In this document: positions 17,385-28,439 of the stretch, in pieces
Layout of the letters: every line of letters begins with the position of its first letter
Position numbering within the stretch: position 1 is the first letter of the stretch
Source of the DNA: Zoogloea dura
GTDB taxonomy: Bacteria > Pseudomonadota > Gammaproteobacteria > Burkholderiales > Rhodocyclaceae
Length of the DNA: 64,000 bases
Reading direction: 5' to 3'
NCBI RefSeq assembly: GCF_012927165.1
Contig: NZ_JABBGA010000008.1
Span: 163,563-227,562, forward strand
Made by a program: the position numbers and the translations under genes
The notes under the pieces: generated by a model
What the model saw: only the letters and a program-made list of their open reading frames with translations
The model's database searches: none
What the model was told of the DNA's origin: nothing

Positions 17385-18686
17385 TCACAAGGTCTTGGCC
17401 TGGGCCTGCCCCCGGCCGTAGAGGTGATGGGCGAGGATCGACAGGCTCGGATTGTTGGGCAGGATCTGGCCGTTCACCTCAAGGATGGGGGTGCCGATCG
17501 CGCCGGTGATGCCGGCCCGCTGCAAGTGGGCGTTGAGCCTGTCCTCGGCGGCGGAGTCCTCGTCGATCATGTACTCCGTGAAGCGGACGCCCATGTGTTC
17601 GAACTGGCGGCGCTTCTCGGTGCAGTAGCCGCAGGTGGTCAGGGAATACATGACGATCCGGTCGCGATGGGCATCGTAGCGTGCCATGAAGGCCGCCTCG
17701 TCGCCCTGTTGCGTGGATGCCAGCCCGGCGATCCGGCTGGGGTCGGGCAGGCCGTCGGGGGTGAAGCGGGCCATCACGCCGGCGCCTGCCACTGCCACCA
17801 CCAGGGCGCCGGCCAGGGCCGGGATGCCCACCGGGCGGCGGCGCGGGCCCCAGGCGTTGTGCTCTTTCTGGCCAGGCACCAGGAGCAGGGCGAGCCCGGC
17901 GATGAAGCCGACCACCGGGATCAGGGTGGCGAGGGACCACCAGCCCTTGAAACCCAGGTCGTGGCAGCGCAGCACGCTGGCGCGCACGCCCCACACCGCC
18001 AGCATCAGCAGCAGGGCCAGGCCGAGCAGGATGCCCGGCATGCCAAGGAACAGCATGACGGGCATCAGCAGCATGGCGGCGGCGAAGCCCAGGAAGGCGC
18101 TCTGCAGGTAGGCGCTGCGGCCGAAGCGCCCGTCCAGGCCGAAACCGAACAGCGGTGTGTCGCCGCTGGCTTCGTCATCGGGTAAGGGGGACTGCCGCAG
18201 CGCGGCGGCCGGCGCAGTGCGCTCGCTGGCCATGGCCTGGGCGGCGGCTGTGTAGCGGGGCATGTCGATGGAGCAGGCCCGGCACAGGGTGCGGGGAGGC
18301 TGCTGTTCTCCGCAGGCCGGGCAGGTGATGGTGGCGGCCTTGTCTTCGGCCGGCACCGGCGAGGGTGGCACGGGGCTTTCGGCGCCGCCGGCGTGTTTCG
18401 GGGCGGCGGCGGGGGGAGCGAGGGGGGGCGCGGACCCGGCGGCGGCCATCTCAGGCAGCGGCGGCTCCACCACCACCTTCAGGCCGATGCCGGTGAGGGT
18501 GCTCAGGTAGTGCTCGGCCTGCCAGGTGGCGAGGCCCTTGCGGAGCGTGACCCGCTCGCCGGAGAAGACACGGTCCAGGGTGTCGGCCGGGCATTTGAGC
18601 AGGCCCTGGAGGGCGGCGCGGGTGGTGGCAGGATCATGGCCCGGCAGGACTTCGCCGAAAAACAGGATCTCGTGGGTGGTCGTCAC
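17385..18686 (-). CDS. DUF805 membrane protein fused to glutaredoxin-like domain
   Basis: The 433-residue protein has four parts. An N-terminal ribosomal-L9-like or cysteine-free domain (about 1-80) leads into a Pro/Ala linker. A small zinc-ribbon follows (ITCPACGEQQPPRTLCRAC, about 120-140). A DUF805-type membrane domain (about 175-300) contains FGRSAYLQSAF and LRCHDLGFKGWWSL. The C-terminal thioredoxin-fold domain has the redox motif TTCGYC and the cis-Pro loop GTPILEVNG, as in glutaredoxins. It uses a GTG start at 18686. As the first gene of the minus-strand lipid operon it may connect redox state to that pathway; this is inference. Confidence 0.75.
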   Translation of the reverse strand: MTTTHEILFFGEVLPGHDPATTRAALQGLLKCPADTLDRVFSGERVTLRKGLATWQAEHYLSTLTGIGLKVVVEPPLPEMAAAGSAPPLAPPAAAPKHAGGAESPVPPSPVPAEDKAATITCPACGEQQPPRTLCRACSIDMPRYTAAAQAMASERTAPAAALRQSPLPDDEASGDTPLFGFGLDGRFGRSAYLQSAFLGFAAAMLLMPVMLFLGMPGILLGLALLLMLAVWGVRASVLRCHDLGFKGWWSLATLIPVVGFIAGLALLLVPGQKEHNAWGPRRRPVGIPALAGALVVAVAGAGVMARFTPDGLPDPSRIAGLASTQQGDEAAFMARYDAHRDRIVMYSLTTCGYCTEKRRQFEHMGVRFTEYMIDEDSAAEDRLNAHLQRAGITGAIGTPILEVNGQILPNNPSLSILAHHLYGRGQAQAKTL

Positions 18687-18847
18687 GGGAGGCTTCCGGG
18701 AAAGGGTGGAAGGGGTGCGAACGGCATTCTAAGGGGCCCCCGGTGTCGCGGCAATGACGGCGGGCTGCGGGTCGTGGCGGATCACGCGTGCCGCTTCACC
18801 TGCCCCGCCGGCGGTGCTATCGTCGTCGCCCCACCGGAGAACGCACC

Positions 18848-19099
18848 ATGTCCCAGCCCGTCTGCTTCCCCCTCACCCGAGCGCGCGACCTGGCCGAGGC
18901 CGAGGCGCAGATCGCCGTGATCCGGGGCCTGCTGGCCGACGCCGGACTGAGCCACCGCAATCCGCCGCCGGCGCCCACCACCTGTTGCGGGCGGGGCTGC
19001 AACGGCTGCGTCTGGGAGGGCTTCTACGCGGCCCTGGGGTGGTGGAAGGATGACGCCCGGGAACTGCTGGCCGGGCTGGCCGGAAATGCCGCGGCCTGA
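18848..19099 (+). CDS. Oxidoreductase-like (PF09791 type) small Cys-rich protein
   Basis: The 83-residue protein carries the conserved motif TTCCGRGCNGCVWEGFYAAL, characteristic of the oxidoreductase-like N-terminal family also found in mitochondrial OXLD1. The four closely spaced cysteines suggest metal or thiol chemistry; no reaction is established. The ATG at 18848 follows GGAGAACGCACC. It lies divergently from the DUF805-glutaredoxin gene and ends just before the metH promoter. Confidence 0.8.
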   Translation: MSQPVCFPLTRARDLAEAEAQIAVIRGLLADAGLSHRNPPPAPTTCCGRGCNGCVWEGFYAALGWWKDDARELLAGLAGNAAA

Positions 19100-19100
19100 C

Positions 19101-19130
19101 TTGGCAGCGCACCTGAAAACCCCGTAAAAT
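19101..19130 (+). promoter_or_regulatory. Sigma-70 promoter of the metH riboswitch leader
   Basis: TTGGCA (19101-19106) and TAAAAT (19125-19130) are separated by 18 bases. The expected start near 19137 coincides with the 5' end of the riboswitch aptamer. Confidence 0.75.
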
Positions 19131-19136
19131 CCGTGC

Positions 19137-19205
19137 CTTGTCGAGGAGCGTTGCGACCCGTGAAAATGCGGGCCAGGCTCGGCAACCAACAACGGCGCTC
19201 GCAAA
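19137..19205 (+). ncRNA. S-adenosylhomocysteine (SAH) riboswitch
   Basis: The leader contains the SAH riboswitch core in order: CGAGGAGCGTTGCGACCC, a short variable hairpin, GGGCCAGGCTCGGC, and AACGGCGCTCGC. The 5' CGAG/GGCTCGG pairing and the GAGCG/CGCTC pseudoknot partner are both present. SAH binding turns on genes that recycle SAH or regenerate methionine. A hairpin just downstream (GCAAACC / GGTTTGC, 19201-19222, then a weak T-run at 19235-19239) is the likely expression platform. It controls metH. Confidence 0.93.
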
Positions 19206-19294
19206 CCTTCCAGCCGGGTTTGCCGCGCCGTTCGCTTTTGTGAAGCGTCCGAGGCGCCTGCCGGCTGTGTTCACCCGCATCCAGAGGTAGATCC

Positions 19295-23014
<3,720 letters not shown>

Positions 23015-23042
23015 ACGGGCTCCGGCTGGGCGGGTTACGATC

Positions 23043-23441
23043 ATGACGCCCTGGCAGGTTCCCGAAGACGAGATCACCTTCATCCCCATCCGCGCCCAGG
23101 GCGCGGGTGGGCAGAACGTGAACAAGGTATCGTCGGCGGTGCATCTGCGCTTTGACATCAAGGCCTCGTCGATGCCCGAGGCCGTGCGCGAGCGCCTGCT
23201 CCAGCTGGGCGACCAGCGCATCAGCAAGGATGGCGTGATCGTCATCAAGGCCCAGACCTTCCGCAGCCTCGAGAAGAACCGCCAGGAGGCGGTGCTGCGC
23301 CTGCAGGAACTCATCGACCGGGCCGCCCATGTGCCCAAGACCCGGCGGCCGACCCGTCCGACCCGTGGCTCGGTGACCCGCCGCCTCGAGGGCAAGGCCC
23401 GCCACGGCGCCATCAAGGCCGCCCGCCGGCGGGTGGACTAG
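23043..23441 (+). CDS. arfB: Alternative ribosome-rescue factor B (peptidyl-tRNA hydrolase)
   Basis: The 132-residue protein contains the catalytic GGQ motif in RAQGAGGQNVNKVSSAV and ends in a basic C-terminal tail (TRRPTRPTRGSVTRRLEGKAR, then AARRRVD). That tail threads into the mRNA channel in ArfB/YaeJ. It hydrolyses peptidyl-tRNA on ribosomes stalled without a stop codon. The absence of release-factor anticodon domains distinguishes it from PrfA/PrfB. It starts 28 bp after metH on the same strand. Confidence 0.94.
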   Translation: MTPWQVPEDEITFIPIRAQGAGGQNVNKVSSAVHLRFDIKASSMPEAVRERLLQLGDQRISKDGVIVIKAQTFRSLEKNRQEAVLRLQELIDRAAHVPKTRRPTRPTRGSVTRRLEGKARHGAIKAARRRVD

Positions 23442-23534
23442 CCTCAAGTAGGGGATAATCCATCCCCCGCACGTGCCGGTCCCGATACGGGCCGCGCAGT
23501 CTCCCTTTTTCCTGCCCCGTCCGGGGCCTCTCCC

Positions 23535-23633
23535 ATGCAAAACCAACGCTTCATCGCCGGCAATGGCGCCTTCCTTGAGCACTTCTTCCGCCACACGCAG
23601 GGCAAGCTTCACCCGCAGCAGGTGAGCGCATGA
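23535..23633 (+). CDS. 32-residue ORF overlapping the RIO kinase start
   Basis: The ATG at 23535 opens 32 codons ending in TGA at 23631-23633, which overlaps the RIO kinase ATG (ATGA). The product, starting MQNQRFIAGNGAFLEHFF, is amphipathic, and codon third positions are GC-rich like real genes here. It may be a small protein or a coupling leader. No family is recognised, and a CCTCTCCC-rich stretch rather than a purine-rich site precedes it, so translation is uncertain. Confidence 0.45.
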   Translation: MQNQRFIAGNGAFLEHFFRHTQGKLHPQQVSA

Positions 23634-24508
23634 AGACGCCCGCCCGGATCGAACCCCTGGTCGTCGATGGCCTGGTGGACAGCGTGCTGCGCCAGCTCAT
23701 GAGCGGCAAGGAGGCCATGGTCTACGTCGTCCAGTGCGGCGACGAGATCCGCTGCGCCAAGGTCTACAAGGAGGCCAACAAGCGCGGCTTCCACACCGCC
23801 GTGGATTACACCGAAGGCCGCAAGGTCAAGAACAGCCGCCAGGCCCGGGCCATGGCCAAGCGCTCCCGCTATGGCCGCGAGGAGCAGGAAGCGGCCTGGC
23901 AGCATGCCGAGGTGGATGCCCTGCGCCGCCTGGCCGCAGCCGGCGTGCGGGTGCCCACGCCCTACCAGTTTCATGAGGGTGTGCTGCTGATGGAGCTGGT
24001 GGCGGACGAGGACGGAGAGCCTGCCCCGCGCCTCAACGACCTGGCCTTGAGCGCCGAGGATGCCCTGCGCTTCCACGCCGAGCTGATCCGCCAGGTGGTG
24101 CGCATGCTGTGCGCCGGCATCGTCCATGGCGACCTGTCCGAGTACAACGTGCTGGTGGATGCCGCCGGCCCGGTGATCATCGACCTGCCCCAGGCGGTGG
24201 ATGCGGCGGCCAACAACAACGCCCGGCGCATGCTGGAGCGGGACGTGGACAACCTGAGCGCCTATTTCGGCCAGTTTGCCCCCGAGTTGCTGGCCACCCG
24301 CTATGGTCCGGAGATCTGGACCCTCTACGAGAACGGGGCCCTGCATCCGGACAGCCCGCTGACCGGGCGTTTCGAGGAGGCCGAGGTCGAAGTGAACCTG
24401 GACGAGGTGATCCAGGTGATCGATGCCGCCCAGGCCGAGGAAGAGGCGCGCCAGGTCGGCCGGCTGCGCGCCGCCAACGAAGGGCTGCCGCCGCCGGACG
24501 AGGTCTGA
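23630..24508 (+). CDS. RIO-type serine protein kinase
   Basis: The 292-residue protein is an atypical protein kinase of the RIO1 type. It has the phosphate-binding region LMSGKEAMVYVVQ with the downstream Lys in RCAKVYKE, the RIO flexible loop region, the catalytic loop IVHGDLSEYNVLV (HxDxxxxN) and the metal-binding VIIDLPQAVD. In bacteria the substrates are unknown. The C-terminal 50 residues are acidic and helical. Its immediate neighbour arfB acts on ribosomes, which is a suggestive pairing since eukaryotic RIO kinases act in ribosome maturation. Confidence 0.88.
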   Translation: MKTPARIEPLVVDGLVDSVLRQLMSGKEAMVYVVQCGDEIRCAKVYKEANKRGFHTAVDYTEGRKVKNSRQARAMAKRSRYGREEQEAAWQHAEVDALRRLAAAGVRVPTPYQFHEGVLLMELVADEDGEPAPRLNDLALSAEDALRFHAELIRQVVRMLCAGIVHGDLSEYNVLVDAAGPVIIDLPQAVDAAANNNARRMLERDVDNLSAYFGQFAPELLATRYGPEIWTLYENGALHPDSPLTGRFEEAEVEVNLDEVIQVIDAAQAEEEARQVGRLRAANEGLPPPDEV

Positions 24509-24583
24509 GCCAGAGCGGGGCGCCCGGCGAAGATCCAAGCCGAAGATTCGGTGCATCTTGTCACGATCATGGCGTCGGATTGA

Positions 24584-24727
24584 ACGGCGCCCCTGGATCA
24601 AATTCGCCAGGAGTTCAAACGCTGCACGGGCCTTGACGTGCACGAGCAGGCGATTGTGAGGACCTTGGGCAAGCTCGGCAGCCGGCGTGCTCTCATCGCG
24701 GAAGCCGCCATCCGGCATGTACGATAG
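24584..24727 (+). pseudogene. Possible C-terminal gene remnant
   Basis: After an in-frame TGA at 24581 a 47-codon plus-strand frame reads APLDQIRQEFKR, GLDVHEQAIVRTLGKLG and ends IRHVR with TAG 24725-24727. Third codon positions are mostly G or C and the amino-acid pattern looks like a genuine helical protein end, but there is no start codon or ribosome site. The family is not recognised. It lies in a repeat-rich gap and is probably debris of a disrupted gene. Confidence 0.35.
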
Positions 24728-24825
24728 GGCACGCTGCCTTTGCCGCAGATCCTTCTGCGCCCGCGCCATCCCTTGCAGTGGGAGTGTCAGTAATTTTGTG
24801 TTTGAGGCGGATTTTGGGCTGCGGG

Positions 24826-25425
24826 TCGGTTTTCCGTTGTTTTACGTTGGATTGGCCGGGAATTCGCCCCGGCGGGCGACCCCTTTCTTTGCGTCGCCAA
24901 AGAAAGGGGGAAAGAAAGGCGACCCGGCTTCCCCGGTCGTCCGCGTAGCGGACGACTCCCCTGCGCTGCTCGCATCGGGCGGCCGGCGCGGAACTCGTCG
25001 GCTGCGCCTCCTCAAACAGCCGCGCCGGAAAGCCCCGCCCGCTGCTGCGCTGCTCGGCGGGTCAGAACGGGCTTTCAGCAAACACCGAGCCTCTACGGAA
25101 GAGCCGGTGGGTGTGAGACGCTGGGGTTTTGCTTTTCCCGTGAAAGCCAACCAAGGCTTCAGCAAACGCGCGGTGTTTGCGAAAAGCCCGTCCCGACCCG
25201 CCGAGCAGCGGAACGGCAGGCGGGGTAGTCCGGCGCGGCTGTCTGAGCCCGCAGGGCGAGTTCCGCGCCGGCCGCCTGGCGTGAGCAGCGCAGGGGAGTC
25301 ATTCGCGTAAGCGAATGACCGGGGAGGCGGGTCGCCTTCTTTGCCTCCTTTCTTGGCGAAGCAAGAAAGGAGGTCGCCCGCCGGGGCGAAATCCCGGCCA
25401 ATCCAACGTGGAAAAAAGGAAAGCC
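24826..25425. repeat. Large imperfect palindrome (about 600 bp)
   Basis: Outer arms 24844-24881 and 25372-25409 match over 38 bases with one mismatch (both include ACGTTGGATTGGCCGGG or its complement). Each arm carries its own small hairpin (CCTTTCTTTG / CAAAGAAAGG at 24881-24906; CCTCCTTTCTTG / CAAGAAAGGAGG at 25345-25374). Pairing continues inward with bulges: CTCCCCTGCGCTGCTC near 24956 with its complement near 25283, and CGGGCTTTCAGCAAACACCG near 25069 with CGGTGTTTGCG near 25171. No frame inside has a credible gene. Similar GC-rich inverted elements with AAAGAAAG cores occur between genes in many beta- and gammaproteobacteria. Confidence 0.75.
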
Positions 25426-25673
25426 GACCAGACAAAGGCACAAAAAAGCGCCTGAAGCCGCCCCAAAAGCGGATCAACGGCGCTGCAACCTCTTCTGCGG
25501 CACAGCAGCAGGCCGCTCCGGGGCCGCACTCGGCAAAGCAGGCACCTCCCTCGCGGCGCCTGCCTCGGCACTGGCAACGATTGCGATACGTCTCGCAGCG
25601 CTAAAAAGTCATCTCGCAGCCGCTGCGAGACATCTTTCCGCCGCTGGCGGGAGGGCCTGCCCGAATTCTTGTT
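25426..25673. other. Gap between palindrome and norQ
   Basis: No gene is seen. The stretch contains a 19-base dyad TCTCGCAGC-C-GCTGCGAGA at about 25611-25629, and a further half copy GTCTCGCAGCG about 24 bases earlier. It may be an operator or a terminator for norEFQ transcripts, but there is no T-run. Confidence 0.35.
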
Positions 25674-26483
25674 CTAACGCCCGAAGGTCGCCTTCACTAC
25701 CTCGAGCAGGGCATCGGCCACTTCCACGTCGTCGGTGAGGCTTTCCACCAGGGCCGAGCGGCAGGCCTCCACCGGGTCGAGGCCCACCTTCACCAGCTTG
25801 GCCGCGTAGACCAGCAGGCGGGTGGACACCACTTCTTCGAGGTCCACGTCCTTCAGGCTGCGCAGGCGCCGGGCAATGGACACCAGCTGGGTCGCCAGCA
25901 TCGGCTCGCAGCCGGTCTCGCCGAGCAGGATGGCCTCTTCGCGGCCGGCTTCGGGGAAGTCGAAGCGCAGGCTCACGAAGCGCTGCCGGGTCGACGGTTT
26001 GAGGCCCTTCAGGAAGTTCTGGTAGCCCGGGTTGTAGGACATCACCAGCATGAAGCGCTCGGGGGCATGCAGCACTTCGCCGGTGCGTTCGATGGGCAGG
26101 GTGCGGCGGTCGTCGGCCAGGGGGTGGATCACCACCGTGGTGTCGCGGCGGGCTTCCACCACTTCATCCAGGTAGCAGATGCCGCCTTCACGTACGGCGC
26201 GGGTCAGCGGGCCGTCGCACCAGGTGGTCTGGCCGTCGCCCAGCAGGTGACGGCCCACCAGATCGGCGGCGGTCAGGTCGTCGTGGCACGCCACCGTGTA
26301 CAGGGGCAGCCCCAGGCGCGCCGCCATGTGGGCCACGAAGCGGGTCTTGCCGACCCCGGTGGGGCCCTTGATGAGCAGGGGCAGGCGGTTCTTCCAGGCC
26401 TGCTCGAAGATCTCGATCTCGTTGCCGGCTGCTTCGTAGAAGGGGGTGTCGAGGGGCGTGACGTGAGTGTGGGGAGCGTTCAT
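25674..26483 (-). CDS. norQ: NO reductase activation ATPase (MoxR/CbbQ type)
   Basis: The 269-residue AAA+ protein has Walker A GPTGVGKT (about 40-47), Walker B GGICYLDEV (about 101-109) and the sensor-1 stretch FMLVMSYNPGYQNFLKGL, typical of the CbbQ/NirQ/NorQ group. With the von Willebrand-domain partner NorD it inserts non-haem iron into NorB. It overlaps norF by ATGA and is last in a norE-norF-norQ operon. norD, normally next to it, is not in the window; the palindrome begins where it might be expected. Confidence 0.92.
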   Translation of the reverse strand: MNAPHTHVTPLDTPFYEAAGNEIEIFEQAWKNRLPLLIKGPTGVGKTRFVAHMAARLGLPLYTVACHDDLTAADLVGRHLLGDGQTTWCDGPLTRAVREGGICYLDEVVEARRDTTVVIHPLADDRRTLPIERTGEVLHAPERFMLVMSYNPGYQNFLKGLKPSTRQRFVSLRFDFPEAGREEAILLGETGCEPMLATQLVSIARRLRSLKDVDLEEVVSTRLLVYAAKLVKVGLDPVEACRSALVESLTDDVEVADALLEVVKATFGR

Positions 26484-26740
26484 GTTTGGGCGATCCGGTA
26501 GGCAATGGCGATCAGCGCCGAGACAAGGAGCAGCCAGCCGATCAGCAGGCTGCGCCACATAAGGCCGGCACGCCGCAGGCCCATGAAATCGAGCACCACC
26601 AGGCGCCCCTTGACGAAGCTGAGGACCAGCAGCAAGGCCATCGCCAGCTGCCCGGCGAAGCCCTGCTCGCCAACTTCCCAGGTGGCGCCGGTGGCGAGCA
26701 TCAGGATGACCCAGACGGTATTGAGGCGGCGTATGTCCAT
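26480..26740 (-). CDS. norF: NorF-like small membrane protein (COX4 type)
   Basis: The 86-residue protein has three hydrophobic segments and resembles the prokaryotic cytochrome c oxidase subunit IV family, including the motif SFVKGRLVVLDFMGLRRA. In denitrifiers such NorF proteins accompany NorE and improve NO reductase activity. It lies 3 bp after norE and overlaps norQ. Confidence 0.85.
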   Translation of the reverse strand: MDIRRLNTVWVILMLATGATWEVGEQGFAGQLAMALLLVLSFVKGRLVVLDFMGLRRAGLMWRSLLIGWLLLVSALIAIAYRIAQT

Positions 26741-26743
26741 GGT

Positions 26744-27328
26744 TCAGCGCATCACGTAGACCAGCGGAAAGAGGACGATCCACACCAGGTCCACCATGTG
26801 CCAGTAGGCCGCGCCGCTCTCTATGCCATTCATGTCCGCCGGGCCGTAAGCACCCTGGCGGGTCTTGAACCACAGGGCGATCAGGATCACCAGGCCGAGG
26901 ATCACGTGCATGAAATGGAAGAAGGTCAGCGACAGGTAGAACATGTAGAAAGTGTTGGTCGACAGGTTGATGCCCGCGGAGAATTTATCGGCGTATTCCG
27001 CTCCCTTCACGACCAGGAAGCCGCCGCCACAGAAGATGCCGGCGAGCAGCCAGCGGGCCCCGCTGACCTGCCTGGCCCGCCCGACCGCCTCCACCGCACG
27101 GGCCACGCAGGCGCTGGCGGTGATCAGCAGCACGGTGTTGATGGCGCCGGCCTGCCGGTCGAGGGTGGCCTGCATCTCGTTGAAGAGCGCCACGTTGTGG
27201 GCGCGGCCGAAGGCGTAGGCGGCGAAGAACACGCCGAAGGCGAGCAGCTCGGCCAGGATGAAGACCCAGATGGCCAGGTCGCCAGGCGGTGCGCTGCTGC
27301 GTTGGGAGGGAAGTGTTAGCTCGGCCAT
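26744..27328 (-). CDS. norE: NorE, cytochrome c oxidase subunit III-like
   Basis: The 194-residue membrane protein belongs to the cytochrome c oxidase subunit III family, with five predicted helices, including DLAIWVFILAELLAFGVFF and LTFFHFMHVILGLVILIALW. Its conserved subunit III residues are visible (E in AEL, HFMH), as is the end GAAYWHMVDLVWIVLFPLVYV. NorE is an accessory protein of NO reductase, not part of the purified enzyme. It is the first gene of the operon. A weak FNR-like half-site lies 36 bases upstream. Confidence 0.9.
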   Translation of the reverse strand: MAELTLPSQRSSAPPGDLAIWVFILAELLAFGVFFAAYAFGRAHNVALFNEMQATLDRQAGAINTVLLITASACVARAVEAVGRARQVSGARWLLAGIFCGGGFLVVKGAEYADKFSAGINLSTNTFYMFYLSLTFFHFMHVILGLVILIALWFKTRQGAYGPADMNGIESGAAYWHMVDLVWIVLFPLVYVMR

Positions 27329-27363
27329 GGCAGCCAGTGTCCTGCTTGAGGCGCGCCGAAGCC

Positions 27364-27377
27364 TTGATCTGTCCCAA
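27364..27377 (-). promoter_or_regulatory. Possible FNR-like site upstream of norE
   Basis: On the minus strand the sequence TTGGGACAGATCAA has one perfect FNR half-site (ATCAA) and one poor half. Its distance to the norE ATG is 36 bases. Regulation by the same factor as norC would make sense, but the match alone is weak. Confidence 0.3.
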
Positions 27378-27467
27378 TTTTCCGATGCCGCGATTGAATC
27401 TGTAAAAGACCGTTAAAGTTCTGGGGTTTTATCGCGTTACTATGCCTTTAGTAATAACCCTGGGCAC

Positions 27468-28415
27468 ATGGAAACGATGCGGATCTTGCTGGTGGACGAC
27501 TCCCGGGCGGTGGCGGCGGTGATAGGGGCAAGGCTCTCGGCGATCGGCCACGAGCTGGTCATGGCGGACGACGGGGTGTCGGCCCTGGAGCGCTTCCGCG
27601 ATTCGCAGCCCGACCTGGTGCTGATGGACATCGAGATGCCGGTGATGAACGGCTTCCAGGCCGCCCAGCAGATCCGTGTCCTGGAAGCCCGCCAGGACTG
27701 GGCGTGGACTCCGATCATCTTCCTGACCGCGTCGGATACCCATGAGAACCTGATCACCGCCATTGATGCGGGTGGCGACGACTTCATCGCCAAGTCGGTG
27801 CCCGAGGCGGTGCTCGAGGCCAAGATGAAGGCCATGGCGCGCATTGCGGCCCTGCGCGCCGAATTGTCCCGCGCCAACCGCAAGCTGGAGGCGCTGGCCA
27901 GCCATGACGGCCTGACCGGCATTCCCAACCGGCGCGCCATGGATGCCCGGCTCGACCGCCAGTGGGCCGCGGCCCTCGCCCAGGGGAGCTCCATGGGCTT
28001 GCTGATGCTCGACGTGGACAACTTCAAGAAGTACAACGATCACTATGGCCACCTGGCTGGCGATGACTGCCTGCGGGCCATTGCCACCAGCCTGGCGGAC
28101 GTCGCGGCCAAGGCGAACAGCCTGGGCCTGACCAGCGAGGCTTTTGCGGCCCGCTACGGTGGTGAGGAGTTTGCTCTGATCCTGCCGGGCGTCAGTGCCG
28201 ACGGACTGGCGCGGGTGGCTGGCGTGGCGGTGGAGGCGGTGCGCCGCCTGGAGATTCCCCACGAGCAGAATGCCGGCTGGGGCAAGGTCACGGTGTCGAT
28301 CGGCGGGGCTTTTGCCGAGCGCGCCGAGGGCAAGCTGGTGCCCTTGTTCCGGCGAGCCGACGGCAACCTCTACGTGGCCAAGCAGAACGGCCGCAACCGC
28401 TTCGAGATGGGGTGA
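27468..28415 (+). CDS. Response-regulator diguanylate cyclase (REC-GGDEF)
   Basis: The 315-residue protein has an N-terminal receiver domain (phosphoacceptor Asp in LVLMDIEMPVMNG, about 51; conserved Lys in DFIAKSVPE) and a GGDEF domain (about 140-315) with the active loop ARYGGEEFALILPG. It should make cyclic di-GMP when phosphorylated. No RxxD inhibitory site is present five residues before GGEEF (the stretch reads TSEAFAARY), so product feedback inhibition is unlikely. The architecture is PleD/WspR-like. It is divergent from norE; the cognate kinase is not in the window. Confidence 0.93.
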   Translation: METMRILLVDDSRAVAAVIGARLSAIGHELVMADDGVSALERFRDSQPDLVLMDIEMPVMNGFQAAQQIRVLEARQDWAWTPIIFLTASDTHENLITAIDAGGDDFIAKSVPEAVLEAKMKAMARIAALRAELSRANRKLEALASHDGLTGIPNRRAMDARLDRQWAAALAQGSSMGLLMLDVDNFKKYNDHYGHLAGDDCLRAIATSLADVAAKANSLGLTSEAFAARYGGEEFALILPGVSADGLARVAGVAVEAVRRLEIPHEQNAGWGKVTVSIGGAFAERAEGKLVPLFRRADGNLYVAKQNGRNRFEMG

Positions 28416-28439
28416 TGCGCGCCTGTCCGGAGCGGAGTC

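Noticed and set aside
24687..25604. Several 60-210 codon frames on both strands within the palindrome
   Set aside because: They mirror each other because of the inverted repeat, have no ribosome sites and translate to Arg/Pro-rich sequence.
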